Below, piece after piece: positions 45,419 to 58,765 of a stretch of 64,000 nt of DNA. The notes below the pieces were generated by a model. The model was not told the origin of the DNA, ran no database searches, and worked only from the letters and a program-made list of their open reading frames with translations. Made by a program: the position numbers and the translations under genes. The stretch covers positions 372,001-436,000 of the forward strand of contig OZ237747.1 in assembly GCA_965178125.1 (NCBI GenBank). The letters are read 5' to 3'. How positions within the stretch are numbered: position 1 is the first letter of the stretch; each line of letters opens with the position of its first letter. Source of the DNA: Bilabrum cf. latius. Its lineage: Eukaryota; Bigyra: Bicosoecida; Bigyra; Bicosoecida.

Positions 45419-45801
45419 TTAGATCGTGTGAGTCGTGATGCCCTCGCCCAGGAGGAGCACGAGGCCGACGTTGAAGTGGTGCATGTGCGGTGTGGAAGGC
45501 GACAGGACGGAATGGCCCGAACTTACAGCTGTGCGGCGTGCTTGTAGCACCTGTGCTGAAGGTTCCGGGCCTAGCTCCGGGCCTGCCGGTCCAACGATTG
45601 TCCCGCTGCGTGGCCCCAGCGGTACTGGCCGTGGGTGTCCCGCGGCATATTTCGTGCATTTCCTCCCGTGATGCTGAGGTCAACCATGCGTATTAAGTAA
45701 TATAGGAAACATATATTGTTGCGCCTCAAGCCCAAATGCCAGAATAGCCTGGGTCTGCTTCGCGACCGGCTTGCTTTGCTCGTGGCTGCACACCCCATCG
45801 C
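45419..45801. other. Convergent intergenic region
   Basis: This lies between the stops of the Rab and GH79 genes. No gene or RNA is recognised. Confidence 0.5.
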
Positions 45802-47442
45802 TCACGCCCCCAGCCTGGCGAACACAGCTGACCAAGCGGGCAGCTGCACAGTGCAGCTGTTCAACGCAACTCCCTTGGCCTGAATCGCAGGAGCCGCCCC
45901 GTCGATGCTGTACTGGATCTGGTTTCCGTTCAGCTGCACTCCCGGTAAGCTGACGTTGCTCGCATCGGGGTATGCCTGCAGGCTCCACTGCATTCCAGAA
46001 ACGGCTGAGGGTGTCCCCGCGCAGGGGTTGCCTCCTCGCAGCCCGGACCCGCGCACGGACACGTCAATCTCGGCCTCGGCGCCCTGCAGGTTAAGCGCCA
46101 TCACGATGGGGCTGCCGCGTTCGCTTGAGAAGGCGTACACGCGCACTTGCTCCGGATTAGAGGCGAGCACACTCGCAGGCTCTCCTGCAACGGCTGCAGG
46201 GCCCCTCGAAGTCTTGTGTGGGCTCGTAACGGACGCGGCATAGACCGGTGCCCCCGTGACGATCCGCTTGAAGGCCAGCAGCCCCATCACGGAAGGCTCA
46301 ACGTAGGAGAAGGTGCCAGCGGAGTAGTTTTTCCCCGGCCCCGGCTCTTGTATGATAAAGTTGGGGATTTGCTGCTGTGCTACCATGTTGTGGCCAGTGG
46401 CGAAGGCTAGTCCCAGCCGGTCGAGCCACACGAGCAGCCCCGCAAACCCGTCGTCCAGCCCGTGGAGGTGCTGCCCCGTGGGTCCCCTTGGGTTCGAGTC
46501 GCTGTTCAACTCGATCCCGGACTCTCCCAGCCAAAGCATTGCGGGCTTAGTCCACGCCGGCGGCCGTTTCTTGTTGAACCCGCCGACCGTTTGGCTCGCC
46601 ACCTGCGTGGACTGGGCCGCCTCGTCCAGCACGTTCGCACTGAGGTACTCCGCGAGTGTCTTGCCCGGAGGGAGGTAGTAGTGCCAAGTCACCGCGTCCA
46701 CTGGGCCCTGCGAAATGCCCTGGGATCCATTCTACAGGAGCGTATTTAGGTATGTTTCCAAGTAGGTCTCGGCCGACGAGCCGCCGTCTGACGAGATCAA
46801 CGCCCGGTGCGTCACATCGGGGCCGATGCGCCAGGGACTAGACGGCGTGCCCATACCTACACTACCTTGCCCATAAATAGATGTCAACAGCTCGCCAAGC
46901 TGCAGCGTGTGACCGGCGTTCAGCCCTGGAGAGAAAAGCTTGTATGGTGCGTTCAGCTCGTTGCCAAGCTCCCAACCCGAAACGGGGCATCCTATTTTTC
47001 TCGTATACTCGATCAAATTGCGAGCATTCGATGGATCCCAGGTGTGCCCGGCTGATTCATTGAAGCCAAATCTCGCGTTGAGACCAAAAACGAGGGTGCA
47101 GTTGGATGCTTGAGCAAGGGTGCACACCTCGCCCCACTGAGGCTTCGTGACGTTTCCTGGCTTCGGATCGCCCTAGTAATTATCCATATTATAATACAAC
47201 CAATCAGCTGCAGTGCCACCGACCCGCAGTACAGCAGGGCTGAGACTGCGAAGCACAGCCTGTGTTGCTTGGTCGCGGGGGTTGAAATGACCGCTTCGAA
47301 ACCAAACAGCATCATACGTCATACCAACAGACCAAGACATCAGTTCGGAGACAACCTGCGATTCATCGATCTGCACAGGAAGGCATGCTGCCAGCAGTGC
47401 TTGCGATCCGAAAGCAAGTAGAACTTTTGCCGATGCTCCCAT
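45802..47442 (-). CDS. Heparanase-like beta-glucuronidase (GH79)
   Basis: A single exon of 546 residues with TGA stop. GH79 enzymes cleave beta-glucuronides in heparan-type or plant arabinogalactan glycans. A signal peptide (MGASAKVLLAFGSQALLAAC) is followed by the barrel: AVLRVGGTAADWLYYN, LVFGLNARFGF, GWELGNELN (acid/base Glu), DAVTWHYYLP and MLWLGESGI (nucleophile Glu). A beta-sandwich C-terminal part follows. UAGs are at 47173 and about 46735 (YLNTLL-Q-NGS). The ATG at 47442 was preferred over 47484 because it places the hydrophobic leader at the N terminus. The substrate is not readable from sequence. Confidence 0.85.
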
Positions 47443-48850
47443 GCGATCAATGCTTGAGCACGTTTTGCGCAAACAAGTCAACAAGATATGCGCTCAAAAT
47501 TCTGTCGCTTCGGCCCTGCTGGTCACTATGCTGTGAACGAGACGACTGAGGTGGCGCGCACGCCAATCGTCACTGCAGGCAGCATCGCGGCAAGGTGCAT
47601 ATCAATCATTTCTTGAGATCAGCGCGGGCAGATATGGCCATTTCGCAATAAGGCACCGTCTCGTGTCGTGGATAGCAGTTGTAAGTAGGCGCTGGGATGG
47701 GGTGGGTTGAGGTAGCTCGCGGTGCGGCCGCTAGCGTGGTCCGCCGCATTACGGTGCACGCATCGCAGCTCATAGTCTTTCGAACCTCAATCCAGACTCG
47801 CGTAGCTAATCATCATAGAATGTAAGGTAGATTCAAATGCCTGCAAGCGCTACCTTGCCCTTGAGGTGCACCTAAGTGTGCCCGCGTTGAGGTTGTCCAC
47901 TGGCAGGCGTAGCGGATGAGGGGTCTGCCGCGCAATGCGTTTCGGCAGTATGAGTGCGGGATTATCGGTGTTACTTCATAATAAAACTATCGATTTCGAC
48001 AGTGTTTCGCCCCTTTCCAGGTTTTACTTGCGTGAGACGCGTCCAGAATTGGGAACCGGTAGCTTGGAACTGCTACCCCTCCGAGGAGTCCACCCTTGAC
48101 CCAAGCAAGTGCTCACTGAGTACGGTTGCCTCTGTATAAACTCTTCGCCTCAAAAATGCTGGTCCGCTGTCCTTACGTCACGTGTCAATATAACTATAAA
48201 TACTTTTGCTGCACTGCCATGGTCAGGTGATGCGTGTGTGGCACGTAGCACGGCCGTCAAAATCAACGAGAGTGGCCGGCCGAAATAACCATTTCAACCC
48301 AAAATGCACGGACATATCAGAAATCTTACCAATCTAAATGGTTATCACGTAGTAAAAAGAGTATGCAACAAAATGATTGTAGGTGGTCCGCGCCTGGGGG
48401 GCCGGTACACCTCTTGGTGTGATACATATTTTCGACATCGGCTGGAGACCAAAACTACACGCAACATTGTCTGATTTCTCAACCCAAAGTTGGGACAAAC
48501 TTTGAACCGGATTACTCGTGTTATTTGGTGTACTCTACACTCTATATCAAAGTTTGAGAATTAAGTTGCATTCAAAAAGTTCTGCACGTTGAAATTGCTG
48601 TAAGTTATCATCTGGTAAAGCTTCTGGAGCAGCCATCCTTTTGTGTGTAAAGAAAAAGTACCGAGGAGCATACAGAGGTCGAATAGAAGCTAGCAACCGT
48701 ACGTATATTGCTCAATATGGTATACACGTAAAGTTTGGCTTGCTATTCAACGCATCTCGCAGGGTTGCCTACGACCTGTACTCAACACCCACAGCTGCTC
48801 AAAACTTGGAAGTCTACGGACCATCCTTAACCTGAAGCACCCCATAGGCA
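47443..48850. other. 1.4-kb non-coding, AT-richer gap
   Basis: No convincing ORF, tRNA or repeat is seen, even with UAG as Gln. Base composition is visibly more AT-rich from ~48140 to 48740 than the genes around it. It separates two divergently transcribed genes and is the largest gap in the window. Confidence 0.5.
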
Positions 48851-51800
48851 ATGGATAAAACTCCAACTGCAAGAACTACATCGCGCACAGCTACCGGGCG
48901 ATCCGCTAGCAATGCTGGTGCAAACTCTGGCAAGCTCTCTGGGGGTCGACGGAGGCACCAAGGCTCTTGGCGAGGCATTCTGTACGCATCGGGCATTCTG
49001 GGGCCGGTCAATGCTTTGACTGTGAACCGATGCTGTGAAGTGGGGTTGGAGCCACCGGAGTGTCTCCCCCCAAGGCTTCCGCCAGCAGTACCGCAGGAGT
49101 CTGCGGGACACTTGGTCCGTGCGCGGGTGGTCGCAAGGGCCAGCCAGGATCCGGCCCACTTGAGCAGCGACATTGCCATGTTCCGCCTCCCACACCACGA
49201 ATCACATGTCTCACTGGGCCGGCTGCCTGACCCTGTTGATCCCCCATGCATCCGGTTCGACCCTTCGGAAGGCAGTGCGGGTGCAAGGGCGCACAACGCA
49301 GCTGTGTTCCAGAGCTACGGCGTGAAATACGGCTAGCAGGCGGCCCAGGCCCAGGCATCGGCTGCCAGCTCATCGTACACGGAGTGGATGGTGCGTCCGC
49401 CGCCCACACGGCTTTAGCTGGAGAGCCGAGGCAGGGCAGGGACTGGAGCCGGCAAGAAGCGCGCTAGGCAGGGGCATTCTGCCGCCTGGTCCAAGGGCCC
49501 AAGCAGCGACACGGTGCAGCTGCCCGTGCTGCCCCCGGGGCTGAGGTACGCCATCGATGCGGTTTACGCTGAGCAGGCTTGGCTGCGGCTGGGTCCTCCG
49601 AGACAGGAAGTGCTTGCCGCGATGGACGCTCAGGCGAAAGCAGCGGCACGCCGCGGGCCCAAACACTCCCCTGGGGTGGACCTGGGCCGACTGAATAGAA
49701 TGCTGGACGACGACACCTTGGACCTGCTGGAAGATGACATCGATGACGCTGCATACGATGCTCATGCCGAGGCGCGCGGGGGCGATCCGAGCGGTGCCAA
49801 GGATACAGCCGGCCTCGATTCCGCGGAAACGGACGAGGAGTTCGATGACAGGATCAAAGATCGGCTGGCGAGGTTTTGGGAGCGCGGTGTGGGTCCTTTC
49901 TTCGCCCCATTGTGCTTTGGAGTGCTGCAGCCGATCGTGTGGCATGCGAGGCGAGGTGCCAGGTCGGGGCAACCAGCCGGGGCCGCGAGCAGCAATTGGC
50001 AGTATGCTTAGCAAAGCAGTCTGAATGACGTGCTGCTGGCGAGTCGGTGCGAGGAACCCTGTCCGTGGCTGGGACCTGATGCACCAGAAGACGATGAGGG
50101 TGCAGCAGGCGGTGGCTCTGGTCCCGGCGACAGGCTGAGCTGGGACGATCCTGCCTCCATTGCAGCGGGGTGCCTAGTGCCGTTCGTTGGTGATCCTGTG
50201 CGGCCGCGCAGTGCACCTGAGTGGGACACCCCCTTCAGGGGTACTCCTTCGAGCAGCAGCAGCGCAGTCGCTCGCAAGCTGGACGGACACGGCAGCCAGT
50301 CTCACGAGGATTGGCCCCCTGCCTGGCTGAGTGACACTCCCCTCGAGGACGGGCAGCCAGTGGCGGGCTCGTTCGCGGGAGTGGTGAGGCAGGGCATCGC
50401 TCGGGTGTTGATGCAGCGGAGGGGGCGCGCAGGCGTGGCTGCGTTCAGGGTGACTGCGCGTCGGGAGGGTGCCTCACAGAACGGATCCAGTGCAGCTGAG
50501 CTGCTTTGGTGGAAGCCCCTTGTGCCAGACGTTTGGGCACTGCGCACGTCGCCCGAGGATGGGGGTGCAGATGACTGCGAGGCGGATGACGATACGGTAG
50601 ACCAGACCGAGGATGAGGCGTATGAACAAGCAAAGGACGAGAATGAGGACGAGGACGAGGACGAGGACGAAGATGCAACCAGCTAGCCATCAAGAGCTAG
50701 GACTGTGGCCCCTAGCACGGCCAAGTCGGGGCGGCAGAGCGCTCGCAAGCGCTAGAGCCGCACGCCAAATCCGCGCACGCCGACTGTCCCGACTAGAGAA
50801 CCGAGGTCGCGCCGCGCCGCCGCGGCGTTCTCGACCGGGACGCAAACCGATGGCAAGGAGCGTGCAAGCGGGTCTGTGAACCTGAGCTATGACTCGTCTC
50901 CCCTGTCCCTTGAGCTTGCAACGCTGCTTGCTCGGCTGGATACCCTGCAGAAAAGCAACGATGCCATGTGCAGGGAGGTTCTCGAGCGGGTGCATGCCTC
51001 CGGTGAGGCCAGGTATGCGCGATCGAATGTGGGCTGTGGAATGCCCGAGGTCGAGACGGCCCCGCAGGATCCGGTGGAAAAGCTCTTGGAAAGCAAGTGG
51101 CCCGACCACAGGTACTCGCCGTACGCCACCGCTGGTGGCTTGCCGTTGCCGCCGTCGCTGCCCCAGTCGTACCTGAATCGGTACGCATGGGAGCCTAGCC
51201 GCGGTGCAAGCGGTTCGACTCCACCTCTACCTGCCCGACCTGACCCTTGCTGGGCCGCGGAGCAGCGCGACGGCCTTGAGATGGAGGAGCTCGGCAGGCC
51301 ACGCAAGCGAGTCGGGGCGCCGATTCCCTGGCTACCACGCAATCTCATGTGGGAGCTGGCGATGGAGCGGGAGTGGCTGAACTGCGAGTCTTGGCTGCTT
51401 GCTCGATCTAGCATATTTAGGGGCGTACGGGATCGCGTTGGCGGGTTTAACAAGAGGCGGGCGGAGATCGTGCCGGCCAGCTGGGCCATCCGCACTGAGG
51501 GCAGGCCCACAGCGGAGCAGCTCGCTGCGAAAGCAGCGGGCAAACCGAAGCAAGGCCAGGACTCCTCTGGTGCAGATTCGTCAAAATCGAAGCCGGGTCT
51601 CAGCTTTGCGGCTCCGGGCCTGGCGAGCGATGAGGCTGTGAATCGAGCGGCTGAAATGGCCGCAGGCTTGGCTGTGCATAGTCGGTCCGGCTTGGCGCAC
51701 AGGGGCGGGAAGCCTGGCATGCCGCTGGCCGAGGCCCTTGACGAAGGCAGGCAGGTAGTTGCGGGTCTGAAAGACGGTGATGAGCTTGCATCCGCGGAGC

Positions 51801-54800
51801 CACATGTTGCCAACGCTGTGTGGGGGTTCCGAAAGGTCATGACAGACGCGAGCAATAAGAGAAGTGGTGGAGCTATCGGTGGCAGGGCCACTGGCACCAG
51901 TGGTGATGCAGAAGCAGGCGATGGCAACGGGAGCGGGGTCGTGAACTCTCGGGACGAAGGAGAAGACGACGTAGTGTGTAACGTCTGTTTCGATGGCAAG
52001 TCCTCGCCCAAGAACCAAGTCGTGATGTGCGACCGGTGCGACGTCGCAGTACACGCGGCGTGCTACGGAGTTGCTGAAATCCCCGACGGACCATGGCTGT
52101 GCGACGTGTGCCGAGAGGCAAAGCGAGCGCAGCATCTCTCGGGAGGAGGACCGGTGGGTAAGGCGCGCGCCGCTGCCGAAGTGCTGCTGGCCAGATGCTG
52201 CCTGTGTGAGTCGCGAGGCGGTGCGCTAAAGCTCACAGCGGACGGCAGATACGTCCATCCCATCTGTGCCATAACTTCGCAAGGCGTATGGATCGACGAC
52301 TTCTCCGAAATGAGTGGGATTGTGGCTCACAGTAGCGCCTCCGCCACAGTCAGGCGTGCGAGGCTGGCAAGCAGCGGACAGGCTCGCTCGTTTGCTAGGT
52401 ATGGATTTCGGTGCCGCTCCCCGGGCCACGTGCTGCGTCTGCTAAACGCCTCCCACAGCGCTCAGGCGGACCCAGGATCATTGTCACAGCATGTATCGGG
52501 TGCGTGCGTATCTACAGATGAAATGGGGGCGGCACTGAATTCGCCGATATGGACATATTCGTGTGGAGTGCTGCTGGGAGCAGGCGGCAAGAAGGCTGTA
52601 GAGGAGGTCCTCGCTCCAGATGATCACGAGATGAACCGAGATGCCAAATACATGAAGCAGAGAGCTATTGCCTACGCGCTTGCGCCTCCGGCACTGCCGG
52701 CGCAGCGGATGCTGACTGGGCAGGAGCTCATGGAAGGATCGAATGCGAGACCGCTCATCGAGACGCTTGGCGAGGGATAGAAGAGATCGAGAAGCGGTTC
52801 CTTGTCTCACGCCGTTCATACCGCCTCCAGAAGCAGCGCCCAGGCGACGAAGCAGTCTCATAGGCCTAAGAAAAGCAAGCAGGTGCCATCCAGTAGCCAC
52901 AATGGGGCATCTTAGCAGGCCCCGTCGCCAGCAAGCACCCCAAGCTAGAGCTCGCAGACAGTGGCGCAGCAGCGACTGTGGAAGGTTGTTTCCGAAGAGC
53001 CTATTGGGCTGGATATATTTCACCCTGAAGGAGCCTTGCAGCGACTGGTGCCTAGATGGCTCAAGCTCGACGACGATTCCGCGACCGGAACCATCCCAAA
53101 GGTCTCGGAGTCGCAGGCTATCACGATGGCCCGCGGCGGCCAACGCATTGGGATGCGGTACTCGTTTCCTAGCGAGGCCGTGAGCAAGTCGTCGGAGTAC
53201 TACCAGGGCTTGGAGCATGATGGTCCCTACTTCACGCTCGGTATGGACGAGATGAAAAAGTTTTCCGCGTGGCACCCCCCTCGCCGTTTCTTTGCAAAGG
53301 TCATGTTTGTGTTCCACAGGGATGAGGACGATGCGAAGGCGCGGTAGGAGAGGCTCGATCAGGTCGCGGCCGAGTCTGGCATCGCTGCCATGACCGGGGT
53401 GCCCACTAGTTTGGCCAAGAAGGAGCTTAAGGCGGTGGATCAAAAAGCTGACGGGAGCACATCGCTTCCAGTGAAGCCTGCATCGGTGTCAGGGTGCCCA
53501 AAGACCGTCCGCTTGGTGTTTCGCGTTCCGCCAAAGCATGTTGCTTCGACTATGCATATGGCGTGCAGGCAGAGGCCAGAGCAGGATGATATTCATGCCA
53601 ATGTCACCAGAGTAAGGCTGAAGCTCAACCGTGTGTTGCCGGATGTTCGCGCCGAGCAATCCTCAGCGCTTGCCAGCACTCCATCTGGGCGAGGGAGAGG
53701 GGGTCCCAGGTCAGCAGGAGCCGGGCATGGCGGTCGCTCAGATTTTGTGCTGCCGGACTCTTCTTTAGGCAGCAGCAAGCTGCAAAACGAAGGGACCTCC
53801 CTTGCTCGTGCATTCCGCAGCAAAATGCCCCAGCCCAGCCAGGAATAGCTTCAATTGAGGCGCAAGGAGGGATCTCTCGTCCGTCCACAGCGCGGTCTTG
53901 GGACGCACGAGCTCGTCCTGGCGCGCAAGCATAGTCGGTGCGAGCTGTGTGGCAGCTGCGAAGGCAGCATTGTTCTCGCATCTAGGGGAGGCCAGCCCGC
54001 ATCAGCGCCTGTGCATCTGCTGTGTGCTTGGCTGCACGGCTGGTACATCCGCTCTGGACCCATGTATCCGTCCCCAACCGTGTGTCCTGGGCTGCCGAAG
54101 CCGTGGTCCGACCCGAGGACGGACCTGGTAGGGAAGGTGGATAAGTTTTGGAGAATTGTAGGGCAGCCTCGACTGCCAAGAGTACCGCCAGCTTCCCAGA
54201 TGGAAGACGTCGTATTCCCTGGCGGCGGGAGTGGGCTTGCGCTGCAGGTGCTTGCACCGGCCAGTTCGGCTCAGTCCCAAACTCTGGCCAACCAGCAAGC
54301 TCTGATTCGAAGGGCGTACTTTCACAAGCCCAAAGAAGTTTGGATGCTGTACGCCGCTCGAAGAGATCACCTCAAGACCTCTGCAGCGCGTGCAGCATAG
54401 GCCATCGCGGATGCTCTGCATATGTAGCGCGTGCCTGTGCACAGTGTGCCGAGCATGAGCAAAGCATCATTGAGCGCCGCACCGTTATCATTTGCAGAAG
54501 ATTCGGTTGCGCCCAAAAAGTCCAAAGCGGTGACTCCGTCTGGCAGAGGCAAAACCAAGGCCGGTGGAAGGCCGAGTGGATCGGCTGCGTCTCACACGAA
54601 GCAAACGAAGCAAACGAAGCAATCAAAGCCGTAGAAAGCTAGCGAGCAGCAAAGAACTACCAAACAGGCAAGGAAATCATCAGAACGCGACCAGCATGCA
54701 GCAACCTCTCGGGCTGTGCCCGATGATGGGGAGCGAATCAATAAGCTTTTGCTCGGCGACCCCCGGCCGTAGCCGAGGTGGCTTTCGCAACCTGCATCCG

Positions 54801-57800
54801 CTGGCGCTTACTTGCTCTCCACGACTGCCATCAAAGATATCGCTGATGCAACCGATAGCGTGCCCGCTGCCGCCGTGCAGGCGCTAGGCGAGGCTCGCGG
54901 CACTCTCTTTGCACTGCGATTGCAGCTAGAGCAGGCACACAGGATGATGGAGCTTGTCGAGTACAGGGAGCGGCTGCGGATGGCATCTTTGGTCAATGAC
55001 GATCTCTGGTTTAATGAAAGCATCGATCGGGAGATCCACTTGGCTGGCGGTTAGGGTAGTCCCAGCAGCAGTAGCGGCAGCAGCCCCAGCAACAGTAGCA
55101 GCAGCAGCCCCAGCAGCAGTAGCAGCAGCAGCCCCAGCAGCAGCCCCAGCGGCAATAGCAGCAGCAGCCTCAGCGGCAGCAAGAGGAGCAGCACTACCAG
55201 CGGCGGTCAGAACGGCGAAAGCGAACTCGGACTCACTGTCCGTGTGTGCCCACCGCGTCATGTGCACCGACGGATCGCGGCATCTCGAGCGCCATCCGAT
55301 GCTGCGAGTGCCACTCTAGGCCGGCGGTCAAGCCCGGCGGAGTGTCAATCTGCCATCCAGTCGTACATGCAGTCGCGTTCTAGTGCGCTTCATGGTCTCA
55401 AGCACGCACTTGGGTCTCCCGTGCTTCGCCGGGCGCGCGATTCTCAGTCCTGGCGATATCCAGACCAGGACCGCTTGCCGGTGGGACCTGAAGCCGTGGT
55501 GCAAGCTGTAGGACAACGCGGAGTTGCGCTGCGATAGGTTGACCGCAACGATTCTGTAGGTGCTCCCAAGGATGCGGCCGGTCGGTCGGCTCCGTCTGGG
55601 ATGCAGGCGATGCTAGACGAGTCCGATGGCGAAGACGGTGGCGATACCGATGACAGCTCTGACGTTGACGAAGGTACTGCCTTCACCAGAGCACCGCTGC
55701 TCGCACTTGATGCTGAGCTCGCTGTAGCAAAGGATCTGGATCGCGATCGTGCTCTGGGCCATCCACTAGAATGGCCCCTCCATTAGGCTGGCGCAACGTT
55801 GGGGAAGTACCGTACAGATCGTCACGTCCGTCCGTCTGGTTTCGATCCAGCCGACTTCCGGACTTGGGCTCGCGAGGGATAGGTACGAGCTTCTCTTAGT
55901 CGGCTGCCGCGCTGGATACAACCGGCTTCATCGCTTCCTAGCGAGCAGAGCGCATCGGAGTATACCGTTGACGCTCACAAGACCCGAATGGCTGCTATGG
56001 GAGCTGCTTCGACTCGATAGGCTGCCATCGTGAATGCAGAGAACGAACGAGTGCCTGCGATGGGCTCGAACCCCGCCGCCGGCAGCACTTCAGCAGCTTG
56101 GGCCGGTTCAGGCGGAAATGGAAAGTCCAAGCCACCAAGGTTCGCAGGCGGCATCTGCATCGGGCCGCGCTCCTTCTCAGGGATCCCAAAGGGGCATGAT
56201 GAAGCATTGCCTTCGCACGATGATGTCCCCTTTGGTAGCGCCTTCGAGCAGCTGGGCAGCTAGCATGCCACGTTGGAGGCTGCGTTGGAGTCTTTGAAGC
56301 CTAGGTCGCAGGTTTCCTCAGCCAGCAGCAGCAAAAGCAGCAGTAGCAGCAGCAGCAGTAGCAGCAATGGTGCACAAGCAAAGAAGCCCAAGCGGCCCAA
56401 AGCCAGCGCCATGTGGGACGGGCCTCTACCTGACAGACATTTCACCCTGGAGCATGACGTGCTGGGAGCGGTGCGGCCCCATGTGGGGCCGACTAGCGGC
56501 TGCCAGCTCGTGTAGATGCCACGTTCCTTCGAGCAGCATGCGATCGCGACCAGCAAGCTTACCAAAGAGTAGCTTGCGAGCGAGGCCAGGGCTGCTCTGC
56601 TCATTGCTGCTATCGTGGACCTATACGACCCTGCAGCCGCTGCCATGCATTGCATCAGACGCAATTCGGTGGAGGTTGATGAGGCAGCCATGGCAAGCAA
56701 CCAAGTGACAGGCACCTCTGTGGGTGATGATGTCGCCGATGAGGCTGTTTGCAAACTGTTTCGGCTGCCCAAGATGGACGAATCGTTTGAGAGCTTGTCG
56801 GTGCCGAGCAAACGAGCCGCCGCGATCGTTGTCGGGGCATCCTACATGCTGGAGATGCCGTGCATTCCTGAACTTGAAGACGACTACTAGAGAAGGGTGT
56901 GCGACAGGAATCCGCTGGGGCAGGCTGCGTGGGTGCATGTGCCTCCTGGTCGGATGCCAGTGTACGAGCTGTGCCTGCAAGAGGCCAACACATCCAAATC
57001 GAACGACCCTTGGGACAGGCCGCCGCTCTAGTCCTTTGGCTCGCTGGTCCAGAGGCTGCAACTGCATGGACTCACGGACTTCGACGCCACTCACGAGCAG
57101 ATGTAGTTTTCTCTGCATGCAGTGAAGGACGCGACCCCGGTGAAGCATCCAGTGCACCGAGCGGCCTACATTGCAATTTCATCGTTCAAGCACGCCGAGG
57201 ATCGTACCGCTCATATGGCCGAAAGCTCCTCGCATAGCAGCTTCAACGCGTATGCTCGTCCCGGGTCTGAAGAGGCCATTTCAGCCAGTCTGGTGACGAA
57301 GCACTCGAGTAGGAGACAAGACTCCATGGCGGGCGCGGCATCGCCGCGGAAAACTGGCGCCGGAGCAATGCAGCGTGGACCACCCGGCGATACCTGGGAG
57401 TCAACCGGTGGATCAGCTGCATCTGCTACGAGTGGAAGCGAAAGCCCGCGGCAGCGCGGCAGCGGGTAGGCTGCAGCGGTCGGGACCCCGAAAGGGTACT
57501 CTGAGCTTGTCGGGGAGCAGGTACAAATTGGGAAGCGATACATCTGGAGCAAAAAGGTGCTTGCTCAGCTAGAGAGCATGGAGCGAAGCAAGGAGGCTTC
57601 AGCTGCGATGGTTCGAGCGTGTCTCGATGCCGGTTGGCCCAGACTAGATGGAGATCTGAGAGGGCTGTGCACGAAGCAAACGGAGGCCTCGAGGGCTGCG
57701 CTGCTGCAGGCCTCCAAGGGATTGTCATAGTCAGGCGGTGTAGGCTTGCTCTTTGCCAAGTGCAGTTGCTGCAGTTGCGTGTACTCTCTGGATGCACTGA

Positions 57801-58603
57801 GGGACGCCAACTCGTTCTACGGGTCACCTTAGGCCAAGCACACCCAGTGCTACCTCCAGGCCATGGGCCGGCTGCAGAACTCCTACTTTGACATCAGGAA
57901 CGAATCTGTGCAATGCAAGGCTCAGATAGATCCGAAGGTTGACGTGCTGCAGCACAGCGGCACGGATCGCATCCTCGGCGCGCCTTCAGAAGATAGCCTG
58001 CCCGGCCACTCTGCCCCCGGCGATGCCAGCCTAGTGATGTACCTGCAGCCGCTGTCGCCGGCATTGTCGCAGGAGTCTCCCGAGTCCGTGGTCATGTATG
58101 GTCTGCTGTCTTGCAACGACACATTCGTTTAGCACGCATGCAATGCTGGAGCGGCTCCCGAATCGTCGAGTGCGAGTGGCAGCTCTGGCAGCGGCGACAG
58201 CGAGTCCCTCGTGTGGCACAGGGACTGGGTGTGCCCGGCCTGTATTCACGGGCAGGGCCAGCAAATGGAAGGCAAGACCTTCTGGCTGCGGTCCGGCACG
58301 TACGGGATGCGGTGGCTGAAGGCGACCGCGTCGTAGTTTGAGGAGAGGAGCAGAACACACAGGTTATGGGTCGAGGTACCAGCCGATGCAATTGGGCACA
58401 CATCGCACGAGGATCGATCGCATGCGAGCGCAAGCAGTGCAAGTGGGGGCGATAGTGTCTCCAATGCAGCAACATCTGCCAGCAAACCCGACCGGCCAAT
58501 TGGAATGCTGGCTGTTGCTGCCGAGCGCGGCTGGAGTGGATTCTGGGACGTGCTAGACCTCTCCATGGTAGACGCCGTGTGGGACAGCGACAGCATTGCA
58601 TGA
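48851..58603 (+). CDS. Giant PHD-finger protein (3,250 residues, single exon)
   Basis: One frame of 9,753 nt has no TAA or TGA until 58601-58603, but about 30 UAGs. PHD and extended-PHD modules read histone tails. Around residues 1,040-1,095 there is a canonical PHD: VVCNVCFDGKSSPKN, VVMCDRCDVAVHAACYG, PDGPWLCDVC. An extended half follows at ~1,110-1,150: ARCCLCESRGGALKLT, GRYVHPICAITSQGVW. A second Cys/His cluster (~1,695-1,735, RCELCGSCEGSIV then HLLCAWLHGWYI) looks like another ePHD half. The rest is mostly unrecognised, with acidic (near 50640), Ser-rich (55060, 56320) and Thr-Lys-Gln tracts (54600). The C terminus has CysxxCys pairs (CSCCSCVYS, WVCPACIH). A chromatin role is inferred from the PHDs; no SET, bromo or MYST domain is seen. 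Absence of introns over 9.7 kb is unusual for this window. Confidence 0.82.
50643..50680 (+). repeat. GAGGAC/GAGGACGA acidic repeat
   Basis: A run of alternating Asp and Glu codons in the PHD protein, just before a UAG codon at 50690. Confidence 0.8.
55061..55165 (+). repeat. AGC/CCC serine-proline repeat
   Basis: A run of AGC/AGT codons interrupted by CCC encodes poly-Ser with spaced Pro in the PHD protein, beginning right after the UAG at 55052. Confidence 0.9.
56320..56368 (+). repeat. AGC serine repeat
   Basis: A second AGC/AGT trinucleotide run, encoding about 14 Ser with one Lys, in the same reading frame as the first. Confidence 0.9.
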
Positions 58604-58765
58604 TTGGGGTGTGCCTCTGTCATACCTAAGTCAAATACCCAGCAGTGCCAGGAGGCTCGGGGGATCGATGTGATGCAAGATCGGGTTGCGGCACTTGGCC
58701 GGGGAGTTATCACCCTTGACATGCAAAAAAAAAAGACTTTCAAGATGAACGCAATTTCCTCAGGA

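Noticed and set aside
48641-48835. 64-residue ORF in the AT-rich gap
   Set aside because: Short, no family features, and in a composition zone where such ORFs occur by chance.
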